A DNA stretch of 64,000 bases from an uncultured Prevotellaceae bacterium. Lineage in GTDB: Bacteria; Bacteroidota; Bacteroidia; Bacteroidales; Bacteroidaceae. Below the pieces are notes generated by a model. It was not told the origin of the DNA, ran no database searches, and saw only the letters and a list, made by a program, of their open reading frames with translations. A program made the position numbers and the translations under genes. The DNA lies in the NCBI GenBank assembly GCA_902782305.1, contig CACZMV010000018.1, positions 33,100 to 97,099 on the forward strand, written 5' to 3'. Positions 26,942-35,390 of the stretch are shown here, piece by piece (position 1 is the first letter of the stretch; each line of letters starts with the position of its first letter).

Positions 26942-28287
26942 AATTTCCAGTCGATACCTACGCCGATGACGTGGTTAGTACGAGAGTAGATTTCCTCACC
27001 ATTATAACCATCGCGGGCAGCATTACACTGCTTGGTGTAGTCCTCATAGATACTAGTGAAGTAGCCTACGTTGAGGCGAAGTTTCTCAGTGAGTTTGACG
27101 GCAGCACCCAAACCAATAGACCAGGAGTCGCAGGCAAAGGATGTGTTCTGCTCGTAGTCATCGCTAATGCCATAATCGGTACGCTGAATACCCCAGCTCA
27201 AAGTCCAACGATCGTTGAGGTCGCCCTCGATACCAGCCAAGAATTCATTGGTTCCGTGAGTCAGTTTCTCCTGACGATTATTGGCCATCTTGGCATTCTT
27301 GTCGTCGAAGAAGTGGTATTCAACAGTGGCACGCAGTTTTGGTGAGAACTCGTAACCGGCAGCTACAGAAAGCAGGGCAGGCATGTCATAGCGAGTATAT
27401 TCGCCGTCCTGATAGGCAACGGTCTTCGTGGCAAGTGACTGTGCAATAACAGCCAGACTTGCGGGGTCATACTGTTGCAGATAAGCAGTTAACTTCTGTC
27501 CTAATCCTGCAACTAATGTATTTGTTGTGTTGGGAACATTGATTTTTGTACGGAACTCATAGCGAGCAGTCAGGGTAAGTGGACCTTTGTGGTAGTCGAC
27601 ACTAATCAGAGGGGCGAATCCCCATCCACGCTGGTCAACATCCAACTCAAGGGTAGCTAAATCGCCAAACATGGGATGGTTGTTGGCAATGACATGTCCA
27701 CGATAGTAACCATCGTAATAATTGGCACGGAAACCAACCGCTGCAGAAAGGCAGTCGATAATGCGATAGGTGAAATTCAGTTGTCCACCATAAATATATT
27801 GCTTACCCTTCATCTGTGAGTCTAATGTATACTGATCAGGAGTTATGCCCTTTTGGGAGAACATGCCTGCCAATACTGTGTTGAACATGGGTACGCCCTC
27901 TTCGTATTCAACGAAACCACCACTACCCACGATACCAATCATCGTTGAGATAGCCCAACGATCCTTCTTGTAAGAGGCGAACAGTGCAGGAACGATGGGA
28001 ACTGACGCCTTGCCCTCGTAGAGATGATTCTGAGGTTGGGTCATTTCGATATTACGATACTGCCAAGGCTTCTGGAAATTCAGTGAAAGTTGGAAACCCT
28101 CGTGACCCCATGCCAAACCAGCAGGGTTCGAGTAAGCTGCATCGATATCAAAGGAAGCGCCACGAGCCATCATACGGTCGAATGCGATGTGATAGTTAGT
28201 GTTGGTCATCAGTCCACCAGCTATAGCGGTAGCCGCCATCATGGCAACCATTGCCACCATTGTAATTCTTTTCTTCATATCCATCAA
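26938..28287 (-). CDS. FadL/OmpP1-family outer-membrane protein
   Basis: A 449-residue beta-barrel protein with a signal peptide (about 1-23, ending AIAG). The N-terminal NYHIAFDRMMARGASFDIDAAYSNPAGLAW is the FadL-family NPA(G/A) region, with the barrel strands after it and a final aromatic IGVGIDWKF suited to barrel insertion. FadL-type pores let hydrophobic compounds such as fatty acids cross the outer membrane. An acyl-CoA dehydrogenase/ETF operon exists at 6.6-10.2 kb, but no direct link is shown. Transcribed alone from a promoter at 28311-28318. Confidence 0.85.
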   Translation of the reverse strand: MMDMKKRITMVAMVAMMAATAIAGGLMTNTNYHIAFDRMMARGASFDIDAAYSNPAGLAWGHEGFQLSLNFQKPWQYRNIEMTQPQNHLYEGKASVPIVPALFASYKKDRWAISTMIGIVGSGGFVEYEEGVPMFNTVLAGMFSQKGITPDQYTLDSQMKGKQYIYGGQLNFTYRIIDCLSAAVGFRANYYDGYYRGHVIANNHPMFGDLATLELDVDQRGWGFAPLISVDYHKGPLTLTARYEFRTKINVPNTTNTLVAGLGQKLTAYLQQYDPASLAVIAQSLATKTVAYQDGEYTRYDMPALLSVAAGYEFSPKLRATVEYHFFDDKNAKMANNRQEKLTHGTNEFLAGIEGDLNDRWTLSWGIQRTDYGISDDYEQNTSFACDSWSIGLGAAVKLTEKLRLNVGYFTSIYEDYTKQCNAARDGYNGEEIYSRTNHVIGVGIDWKF

Positions 28288-28310
28288 TTGGTTGATAAAA
28301 AATTCGGGTG

Positions 28311-28318
28311 CAAAGGTA
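28311..28318 (-). promoter_or_regulatory. -7 box of the FadL-type gene
   Basis: TACCTTTG on the minus strand, 23 bases before the ATG at 28287; TTCGT lies 19 bases further upstream as a weak -33. Confidence 0.6.
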
Positions 28319-28480
28319 CGATATTATTTTGTTATAGACGAATTTTAGAAGAATTATTTTCCAAAAAAGAACAAAAGAAATCGGAGAAAAAGACCAACTC
28401 ATTTGCTTGATATACATTATTAATTATTATATGGACGAAACTTTTTCAGAGAAACATATGGGAAAATGCTGTCTTTTTTG

Positions 28481-28488
28481 TACTTTTG
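28481..28488 (+). promoter_or_regulatory. -7 box of the IMP cyclohydrolase-mreB operon
   Basis: TACTTTTG, 34 bases before the ATG at 28523. Confidence 0.6.
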
Positions 28489-28522
28489 CAGCCTAAAATG
28501 AATATTATATAACGTTATATTT

Positions 28523-29116
28523 ATGGCAGATACAAAGAAAATTAAGACAGCGCTCATCTCTGTTTTCCACAAGGATGGGCTGGATGAGTTGCTCAAGAAG
28601 CTCAACGAAGAGGGTGTGAAGTTCCTGTCTACAGGTGGTACGCAGACTTTTATCGAGTCGTTGGGTTATCCCTGTGAGAAGGTTGAGAATGTAACCACCT
28701 ATCCTTCTATCCTAGGTGGTCGTGTAAAGACCCTGCATCCCAAAGTGTTTGGTGGAATTTTGGGTCGTCGTGAGAATGAGGGCGACCGTGAGCAGATGGC
28801 TCAGTATGAGATTCCAGAAATCGACCTTGTCATCGTAGACCTTTACCCCTTCGAGCAGACCGTAGCTAGTGGTGCCTCAGAAGAAGATATCATCGAGAAG
28901 ATTGATATTGGTGGCATCTCGTTGATTCGTGCTGGAGCCAAGAACTTCAACGATGTTGTTATTGTACCTTCAAAGGCTGAATACAGCGTGTTGCTTGACA
29001 TTCTGAACAAGCAGGGTGCAGAGACCACCAAGGAGCAGCGTCGCATGTTCGCTACCCGTGCCTTCGGTGTTTCAAGCCATTATGATACAGCCATCCACGC
29101 ATGGTTCGAAAAATAA
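28523..29116 (+). CDS. purH: IMP cyclohydrolase (PurH N-terminal domain only)
   Basis: 197 residues that match only the MGS-like IMP cyclohydrolase half of PurH: TALISVFHKDGLDELLKKL, FLSTGGTQTF, TYPSILGGRVKTLHP, DLVIVDLYPFEQTVASGAS, EKIDIGGISLIRAGAKNF. It closes the ring of FAICAR to form IMP, the last step of purine synthesis. The AICAR transformylase half (about 310 residues in bifunctional PurH) is absent; the frame ends cleanly at HAWFEK, TAA, and no remnant is seen before mreB. A separate transformylase elsewhere in the genome is expected. First in line with mreBCD. Confidence 0.88.
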   Translation: MADTKKIKTALISVFHKDGLDELLKKLNEEGVKFLSTGGTQTFIESLGYPCEKVENVTTYPSILGGRVKTLHPKVFGGILGRRENEGDREQMAQYEIPEIDLVIVDLYPFEQTVASGASEEDIIEKIDIGGISLIRAGAKNFNDVVIVPSKAEYSVLLDILNKQGAETTKEQRRMFATRAFGVSSHYDTAIHAWFEK

Positions 29117-29152
29117 ATTCTTAGGCCTAAAGGTCAAAGCGACCAAGGTCGA

Positions 29153-29174
29153 TTAGTAAATAGTCAAATAGTAA
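29153..29174. repeat. 7-8 base repeat before mreB
   Basis: TTAGTAA, ATAGTCAA, ATAGTAA in tandem; only three units, so it could be chance. Confidence 0.4.
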
Positions 29175-29181
29175 ATTAAGA

Positions 29182-30204
29182 ATGGGATTTTTTAGTTTTG
29201 TCCAGGAGATAGCAATGGACTTAGGAACGGCCAATACGATTATTATCAGTGATGATAAGATTGTAGTTGATGAGCCGTCTGTAGTTGCCCTCGACCGTCA
29301 TACTGACAAGATGATAGCAGTAGGTTCGAAGGCCAAGATGATGTATGAGAAGACACACGACAATATCCGTACTGTGCGCCCTCTCCGTGATGGTGTGATT
29401 GCAGACTTCTCTGCTTGTGAGCAGATGATGCGCGGACTTATCAGAATGGTTCATTCTGGTTCACGCCTTTTCTCTCCCTCTCTCCGTATGGTGATTGGTG
29501 TACCTTCTGGTTCTACCGAGGTGGAGTTGCGTGCCGTTCGCGATTCTGCAGAGCATGCTGATGGTCGTGATGTATATCTGATTTTTGAGCCAATGGCTGC
29601 AGCAATAGGTATCGGTATTGACGTTGAGGCCCCAGAGGGTAACATGATTATTGATATCGGTGGTGGTTCTACTGAGATTGCCGTTATCTCTTTGGGTGGT
29701 ATTGTTTCAAACAACTCCATCCGTACGGCAGGTGACGACCTGACAGCTGATATTCAGGAATACATGTCACGTCAACATAACGTTCGAGTTTCTGAGCGTA
29801 TGGCTGAGCGTATCAAGATAGCCGTTGGTTCTGCATTGACCGATTTGGGCGATGAGGCTCCTGAGGATTATATTGTTCATGGACCAAACCGTATCACAGC
29901 TCTGCCTATGGAGGTGCCTGTATGCTATCAGGAGGTCGCTCACTGCTTGGATAAGACCATTGCCAAGATAGAGAATGCTGTGCTCTCTGCTCTGGAGAAC
30001 ACTCCCCCCGAGTTGTATGCTGACATCGTGAAGAACGGTATCTGGCTTACTGGTGGCGGTGCCTTGCTGCGTGGTTTGGATCGTCGTTTGGAAGACAAGA
30101 TCAATATCCCCTTCCACATTGCTGAGGATCCATTGCATTCAGTAGCTAAGGGTGCTGGTATCGCCCTGAAGAATGTTGATCGCTTCACTTTCTTGATGCG
30201 TTAA
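29182..30204 (+). CDS. mreB: rod shape-determining protein MreB
   Basis: A 340-residue actin-like ATPase that forms membrane-bound filaments directing side-wall synthesis. Phosphate 1 loop MDLGTANTIII; GVPSGSTEVELRAVRDSAEHA; phosphate 2 MIIDIGGGSTEIAVISLGG; adenosine motif IWLTGGGALLRGLD. The N-terminal MGFFSF is the usual amphipathic membrane anchor. It follows purH by 65 bases and leads the mreC-mreD-mrdA-rodA run, whose gaps are 31 bases or less; mrdA and rodA overlap. Transcription is probably from the purH promoter. Confidence 0.97.
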   Translation: MGFFSFVQEIAMDLGTANTIIISDDKIVVDEPSVVALDRHTDKMIAVGSKAKMMYEKTHDNIRTVRPLRDGVIADFSACEQMMRGLIRMVHSGSRLFSPSLRMVIGVPSGSTEVELRAVRDSAEHADGRDVYLIFEPMAAAIGIGIDVEAPEGNMIIDIGGGSTEIAVISLGGIVSNNSIRTAGDDLTADIQEYMSRQHNVRVSERMAERIKIAVGSALTDLGDEAPEDYIVHGPNRITALPMEVPVCYQEVAHCLDKTIAKIENAVLSALENTPPELYADIVKNGIWLTGGGALLRGLDRRLEDKINIPFHIAEDPLHSVAKGAGIALKNVDRFTFLMR

Positions 30205-30218
30205 TTTAAAAAGACCTG

Positions 30219-31088
30219 ATGAAGAACCTGCTGGAATTTCTGGGAAAATACTACCATTGGGTTCTGTTCGTAGTGCTTGAAGTCATCAGCCTTGTCATGC
30301 TGTTCCAGTTTAATAGCTATCAAGGCAGTGTCTGGTTCTCATCAGCCAACTCTGTAGTAGGCTGTTTCTACGAATGGACATCCTCAGTGGAGTCGTTCTT
30401 CTCACTGACGAAGGTAAACAAGGACTTGGCGCTTCGCAATTTCTATTTGGAGCGTCAAGTTACTCAGTTACGTCGTTTGTATGGGGAGGCAACGGAGAAG
30501 GTTGACCCCAAGGAACAGCAGGGGCTTGATTTCCTCAGTCAGTATAAGCTGATTCCGGCAAAGGTGGTTTCCAACGAACTGAACAGGGTTAATAACCTGA
30601 TGACCATCAATAAAGGCTCTGCAGACAGTGTCAAGGTGGGCATGGGTGTAGCTTGTGGACAAGGTGTCGTAGGTGTCACCTATCTGGTTGCTCCCCACTA
30701 TACGGTGGTCATCCCTGTGCTGAATCGCAATTCTTCCCGTATCAGTTGTGCCATTCGTGGTCATAACTACTTCGGAGTGTTGCGCTGGTATGGTGAAGAT
30801 GCAGGCTATGCTTATGTGGAAGATATTCCCCGTCATGCCCGTTTCAAGCGAGGCGACTGGGTGGAAACCAATGGATACTCAAGCATCTTCCCTCCAGGAA
30901 TACTGGTCGGGCAGATTGTTGAGGTCTATAACTCGCGTGATGGTCTTTCCTATAAGTTGAAGGTAAGACTGTCAACCGATTTCGGCAATGTGCGTGACGT
31001 GATGGTCATCAACGATTCTTCAATAGGAGAACGTCTGAAACTGATACAATCAGCAAGAGACTCATTGAAACTTAACGTAAGCCAATAA
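30219..31088 (+). CDS. mreC: rod shape-determining protein MreC
   Basis: 289 residues: a membrane helix near the N terminus (residues about 12-30), a coiled-coil stretch (about 65-95, NFYLERQVTQLRRLYGEATEKV), then the beta-rich periplasmic domain with VNNLMTINKGSADSVKVGMGVACGQGVVG and RGDWVETNGYSSIFPPGILVG. MreC links cytoplasmic MreB to PBP2 and RodA in the elongasome. The gap to mreB is 14 bases and to mreD 4 bases. Confidence 0.94.
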   Translation: MKNLLEFLGKYYHWVLFVVLEVISLVMLFQFNSYQGSVWFSSANSVVGCFYEWTSSVESFFSLTKVNKDLALRNFYLERQVTQLRRLYGEATEKVDPKEQQGLDFLSQYKLIPAKVVSNELNRVNNLMTINKGSADSVKVGMGVACGQGVVGVTYLVAPHYTVVIPVLNRNSSRISCAIRGHNYFGVLRWYGEDAGYAYVEDIPRHARFKRGDWVETNGYSSIFPPGILVGQIVEVYNSRDGLSYKLKVRLSTDFGNVRDVMVINDSSIGERLKLIQSARDSLKLNVSQ

Positions 31089-31092
31089 GACT

Positions 31093-31593
31093 ATGACAGC
31101 AGATATATTGAAACGGGTTTTGTGGTTCTTCCTTTTCGTCTTGGCACAGGTTTTTGTGTTTGGACGCATTCACCTGTTCCATTATGCTACGCCATTGTTC
31201 TACGTTTATTTCGTTGCGCTGTTTCCTCGTAATTATCCCAAGTGGTCCATCTTAGTATGGAGCTTTCTGCTTGGATTGGTTATCGACACATTCTCCAATA
31301 CCCCAGGATTGTCTTCTTTCTCGCTGACACTGATAGCTGCTATCCAGCCTTATGCATTCGAAATCTTTGTGTCACGCGAAGCTGCTGAGAACTTGGAACC
31401 ATCCGCCAAAGCTATTGGTCCCTTGAAATACAGCGCCTATATCTCCATGTTGGTATTCCTCTATTGTGTGGTATTCTATACATTGGAAATATTCAGTTTC
31501 TTCAATTGGGAACAGTGGATCTTTTGTGTGATTGGCAGTACAGTGCTTACATTACTGCTGATTGCTACCATTGAGTATACAAGAGGCAAGTAA
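31093..31593 (+). CDS. mreD: rod shape-determining protein MreD
   Basis: A 166-residue membrane protein with five or six helices and short loops (LWFFLFVLAQVFVFGRIHLF..., WSILVWSFLLGLVIDTFSNTPGLSSFSLTL). The GLVIDTFSNTPG stretch is the conserved MreD signature. It works with MreC in the elongasome. Position between mreC and mrdA supports the call. Confidence 0.9.
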   Translation: MTADILKRVLWFFLFVLAQVFVFGRIHLFHYATPLFYVYFVALFPRNYPKWSILVWSFLLGLVIDTFSNTPGLSSFSLTLIAAIQPYAFEIFVSREAAENLEPSAKAIGPLKYSAYISMLVFLYCVVFYTLEIFSFFNWEQWIFCVIGSTVLTLLLIATIEYTRGK

Positions 31594-31624
31594 TGCTTCT
31601 TAATATAGAAAGGAGTGGTAACAA

Positions 31625-33478
31625 ATGAGAGATCACGGATTAGACTATAGACGATATGTGATTGCTGGGGTAGCCGCCTTGATAGTGGTTGTCTATATCA
31701 TCCGTCTCTTTACACTTCAGATTACGAGCGACGACTATAAGAAAAGTGCTGACTCGAATGCCTTCCTGAAGAAGATAGAATATCCCTCTCGTGGTGTCAT
31801 TACGGATAGAAACGGTAAGTTGTTGGTGTATAACCAGCCTGCCTATGACATTATGGTGGTGATGAATGAGGCGAAGGATCATCTTGACACCCTTGACTTC
31901 TGTGCTGCCCTGAATATTACCAGAGAGGAATTTGACCATCGCATGGAGACAATCAAGGATCGCTCCAAGAATCCTGGCTACTCACGCTTCACCCAGCAGC
32001 TCTTTATGAGTCAACTTTCTGACACCGACTTCTCTGTGTTTCAGGAAAAGATGTTCCATTTCCCGGGGTTCTATGTCCAGCGACGCAGTATTCGCCAATA
32101 CCAATATCCCTTTGCAGCTCATGTATTGGGTGATGTGGCAGAGGTTTCCAAAGGCGATATAGAAGAGGATGATTACTATCAGTCAGGCGACTATATTGGT
32201 AAGTTGGGAGTGGAACGCAGCTATGAGAAACAGTTGCGTGGCGAGAAAGGTATGCAGATTCTTCTTCGCGATGCCCATGGACGAGTGCAGGGGCGCTACC
32301 AGAATGGAAAGTACGATCGCCGACCTATTCCTGGCAAGAATCTTACCTTAGGCCTTGATGCCGATTTGCAAGCCTTGGGCGAACGACTGATGGAAGGAAA
32401 GATAGGTAGTATTGTGGCTATCGAACCCTCTACGGGCGAAGTGCTCTGTATGGTCAGCTCTCCCAGCTATGATCCTCGTATGATGGTTGGTCGTCAGCGT
32501 TCCAAGAGTCACCTGCTGCTGAGTCAGAATGTATGGAAACCCTTGCTGAACCGTAGCATTATGGGTCAGTATCCTCCTGGTTCTACTTTTAAGACCACCC
32601 AAGGACTGACTTTCATGACGGAAGGTATCATTCATCCCACACATACCGCTTATCCCTGTGGACACGGATTCAACTATAAGGGCTTGCACGTAGGCTGTCA
32701 CGGACATGCCTCGCCCCTTTCTTTGGTACCAGCCCTTTCCACTTCTTGTAATGGTTATTTCTGTTGGGGACTCTATTATATGATAGGCGCCAAGACGAAG
32801 TATGGTTCTGTGCAGAATGCCATGAACACTTGGCGTGACTATATGGTAAGCATGGGCTTTGGCTATAAGTTGGGCATTGACCTTCCAGGCGAGAAGCGTG
32901 GTTTGATTCCCAATGCCCAATACTACGACAAGGCTTATAAAGGTTCGTGGAATGGTTTGACCATCATCTCTATTGCCATCGGACAGGGTGAGGTAAATGC
33001 TACTCCGTTGCAGATTGCCAACCTGGGTGCTACTATTGCCAATCGAGGCTGGTTCATCACTCCCCATGTGGTGAAGAAGGTGCAGGGTGAGCAGTTGGAT
33101 ACACTTTATACCAAGCGCCGTTATACAATGGCCAACCGCACCTCTTATGACTATGTAGTACAGGGCATGCGTGCTTCGGCAACGGGCGGAACCTGTCATG
33201 AGTTGGCTAAGTATGACTTTATGGCTTGTGGTAAAACAGGTACGGCTCAGAACCGTGGTCACGACCACTCCGTATTCATGGGCTTTGCCCCTATGGACAA
33301 TCCGAAGATTGCCGTTGCCGTCTATGTTGAGAATGGCGGATGGGGTGCTACCTATGGTGTACCTATCGGTGGCCTGATAATGGAACAGTATATTCACGGA
33401 AAACTCTCGGAGGCTTCGGAGAAGCGTGCCCAGGAATTCCAACACAGACACATTGCATATGGAACGACAAGTAGATAG
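31625..33478 (+). CDS. mrdA: penicillin-binding protein 2 (transpeptidase)
   Basis: 617 residues; an N-terminal membrane helix (about 10-32), the dimerisation/pedestal domain (YPSRGVITDRNGKLLVYN...) and the transpeptidase domain. The serine of the SxxK motif is Ser320 in PPGSTFK; SxN is Ser374-Cys-Asn376; KTG starts at Lys537 (CGKTGTAQN). It cross-links peptidoglycan during side-wall growth, paired with the RodA polymerase. The rodA start overlaps its last 20 bases, suggesting coupled translation. Confidence 0.96.
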   Translation: MRDHGLDYRRYVIAGVAALIVVVYIIRLFTLQITSDDYKKSADSNAFLKKIEYPSRGVITDRNGKLLVYNQPAYDIMVVMNEAKDHLDTLDFCAALNITREEFDHRMETIKDRSKNPGYSRFTQQLFMSQLSDTDFSVFQEKMFHFPGFYVQRRSIRQYQYPFAAHVLGDVAEVSKGDIEEDDYYQSGDYIGKLGVERSYEKQLRGEKGMQILLRDAHGRVQGRYQNGKYDRRPIPGKNLTLGLDADLQALGERLMEGKIGSIVAIEPSTGEVLCMVSSPSYDPRMMVGRQRSKSHLLLSQNVWKPLLNRSIMGQYPPGSTFKTTQGLTFMTEGIIHPTHTAYPCGHGFNYKGLHVGCHGHASPLSLVPALSTSCNGYFCWGLYYMIGAKTKYGSVQNAMNTWRDYMVSMGFGYKLGIDLPGEKRGLIPNAQYYDKAYKGSWNGLTIISIAIGQGEVNATPLQIANLGATIANRGWFITPHVVKKVQGEQLDTLYTKRRYTMANRTSYDYVVQGMRASATGGTCHELAKYDFMACGKTGTAQNRGHDHSVFMGFAPMDNPKIAVAVYVENGGWGATYGVPIGGLIMEQYIHGKLSEASEKRAQEFQHRHIAYGTTSR

Positions 33479-34922
33479 GCGACAGACTAGCGTTTTACGC
33501 TCGATAGACTGGTGGACGATATTGCTCTATATCGCCCTGTTGTCGTTTGGATGGATCAGTGTCTGTGGAGCCAGCTATTCCTATGGTGAGACTGATATTT
33601 TCAGTCTGTCCACCCGTTCTGGTATGCAGATCATCTGGATTGCTACCAGCATTGTGCTCGGCTTTTTCATCATCATGTTGGACGACCGCTTCTATGACAC
33701 TTTTGCCTTTATCATCTATGGACTTTTGGTTTTGTTGCTCTTCGGAACTATCTTCAATCCGCATAGCATCAAGGGTTCTCATTCTTGGCTGGTCATAGGT
33801 CCGCTCCGTCTGCAACCTGCTGAGTTCGCCAAGTTCGCGACGGCGTTGGCATTGGCGAAGTTCATGTCAACCTATGGCTATAATATCAACCAGTGGAAAC
33901 ACTTTGCTGCTACTTTGGCCATCATCATGGTGCCCATGGTATGCATTGTGCTGCAACGAGAAACTGGTTCCGCCTTGGTCTACCTTTCTTTCTTCCTCAT
34001 GTTCTATCGTGAGGGCATGCCAGGTTCCATCCTGTTCACGGGAGTGGCTATGGTCATCTATTTCGTGGTGGGCATTCGCTATGCGGAGGTCTATCTCCCA
34101 GATTCTGTCACCTCTGTTGGAAAATTCAGTGTGTTGCTACTTATCCAGTTGTTCTCCATCGGTATGGTCTGGGTCTATTGCAACCAGAAAAAAGCTGTCC
34201 GTTTGCTGCTGTCTTGCCTTGGTATCTCCATCGTTCTTTTGGCTCTGATGAAGGTTCCTTTCAGTAAGGTTTATGTCTTGTTGGCTATGATGGTTTTCCT
34301 GATAGGCTATTTGATTTGGGAAGGATTGGGATCGCGTATTCGCGAGTATTTCTTCATCGCACTCTTTACATTAGGTTCTGCTTGTTTCTTCTATGGTGCC
34401 GACTTTATTATGCAGAATGTGATGGAGCCCCACCAGCGTTCACGTATCAACGTGTTGTTGGGATTGGATGAAGACTTGCGCGGTGCTGGATACAATGTAC
34501 ACCAAAGCGAGATAGCCATAGGCTCTGGAGGTTTGGAGGGAAAGGGTTTTCTGAATGGTACACAAACCAAGTTGAAGTTTGTGCCTGAACAAGATACCGA
34601 TTTTATCTTCTGTACGGTTGGCGAAGAAGAAGGTTTCGTGGGTTCGGCAGGCGTATTGATTCTGTTCTTGTTGCTGATATGGCGACTCATTTATCTCTCC
34701 GAGCGACAACCGTTCCGCTTCGGGCGGGTTTATGGCTATTGTGTGCTGAGCATCTTCCTGTTCCACGTGTTTATCAATGTAGGAATGGTGCTTGGTCTGA
34801 CTCCTGTGATTGGTATTCCGTTGCCGTTCTTCAGCTACGGAGGATCGTCGCTATGGGGCTTTACCTTCCTACTGTTTATCTTCCTGCGCCTTGATGCGAG
34901 TCGCAACCTTATTCGTTCTTGA
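33459..34922 (+). CDS. rodA: peptidoglycan polymerase RodA (SEDS family)
   Basis: A 487-residue SEDS glycosyltransferase with ten or so membrane helices. Key blocks are KGSHSWLVIGPLRLQPAEFAKFATALALAKF, LQRETGSALVYLSFFLMFYREG, YNVHQSEIAIGSGGLEGKGFLNGTQTKLKFVPEQDTDFIF and TPVIGIPLPFFSYGGSS, all typical. The ATG at 33459 lies inside the mrdA end; upstream in-frame codons (to 33426) lack an ATG. The 3' end overlaps the convergent gldH by 54 bases, so the last 18 codons of each gene are shared DNA. Confidence 0.95.
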   Translation: MERQVDRRQTSVLRSIDWWTILLYIALLSFGWISVCGASYSYGETDIFSLSTRSGMQIIWIATSIVLGFFIIMLDDRFYDTFAFIIYGLLVLLLFGTIFNPHSIKGSHSWLVIGPLRLQPAEFAKFATALALAKFMSTYGYNINQWKHFAATLAIIMVPMVCIVLQRETGSALVYLSFFLMFYREGMPGSILFTGVAMVIYFVVGIRYAEVYLPDSVTSVGKFSVLLLIQLFSIGMVWVYCNQKKAVRLLLSCLGISIVLLALMKVPFSKVYVLLAMMVFLIGYLIWEGLGSRIREYFFIALFTLGSACFFYGADFIMQNVMEPHQRSRINVLLGLDEDLRGAGYNVHQSEIAIGSGGLEGKGFLNGTQTKLKFVPEQDTDFIFCTVGEEEGFVGSAGVLILFLLLIWRLIYLSERQPFRFGRVYGYCVLSIFLFHVFINVGMVLGLTPVIGIPLPFFSYGGSSLWGFTFLLFIFLRLDASRNLIRS

Positions 34923-35390
34923 TGTCTTGCTTAGCTTGATGCCTATGTCTGTAATGCCGGGCAGAATCTCACGTTTCATGTCGTGTCGTATCTCGATGCG
35001 CAGCGAGTCGTCTTTCTCCAGATGTAACGTCTTTAGAGGGAACAAATATTGATATAGGCTCACACCTTTCCCTTCCGGATAGCCTTTTTTGTTGATGAGT
35101 TGGCACACCAATGTATCGCATTGCTGTTCTCCAGTGTTCATCTTCGTTTGCTCTACTATCAGGTTCAGATTCTGGAAAGGAAAATAGCCGTTGATGCGTA
35201 GTCCCACTTCTTCCGTATAGTTGCCCGTATCTTTAACAGGGGGGATGGTGAAGGTCAGCGGGTCGTTCTTCTCCCATCCCGATGCTGAAGTTTGCTCATA
35301 ATCATGATAGACAGTCTTGCCTTTGCAAGCTGTCAGCATGAGCACCATAAGTACCCCTATATATAATAAGGTGTAACTATTCCTTTGCAT
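34869..35390 (-). CDS. gldH: GldH-family gliding motility lipoprotein
   Basis: 173 residues; signal peptide and lipobox LTAC (Cys22), then a beta-rich domain with YHDYEQTSASGWEKNDPLTFTIPPVKDTGNYTEEVGLRI broken into typical GldH blocks, and the end EIRHDMKREILPGITDIGIKL. GldH was found as a gliding gene in flavobacteria but is also kept in non-gliding Bacteroidales that use type IX secretion; its exact role is unclear. Its start overlaps the end of ricT by 14 bases. The start at 35390 (MQRNSYTLLY) gives a proper signal peptide; 44 upstream in-frame codons are rejected. Confidence 0.85.
   Translation of the reverse strand: MQRNSYTLLYIGVLMVLMLTACKGKTVYHDYEQTSASGWEKNDPLTFTIPPVKDTGNYTEEVGLRINGYFPFQNLNLIVEQTKMNTGEQQCDTLVCQLINKKGYPEGKGVSLYQYLFPLKTLHLEKDDSLRIEIRHDMKREILPGITDIGIKLSKTSRTNKVATRIKAQEDKQ

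Noticed and set aside
32348-33451. A 367-residue minus-strand open frame opposite mrdA
   Set aside because: It is the antisense shadow of a gene with all catalytic motifs in place.
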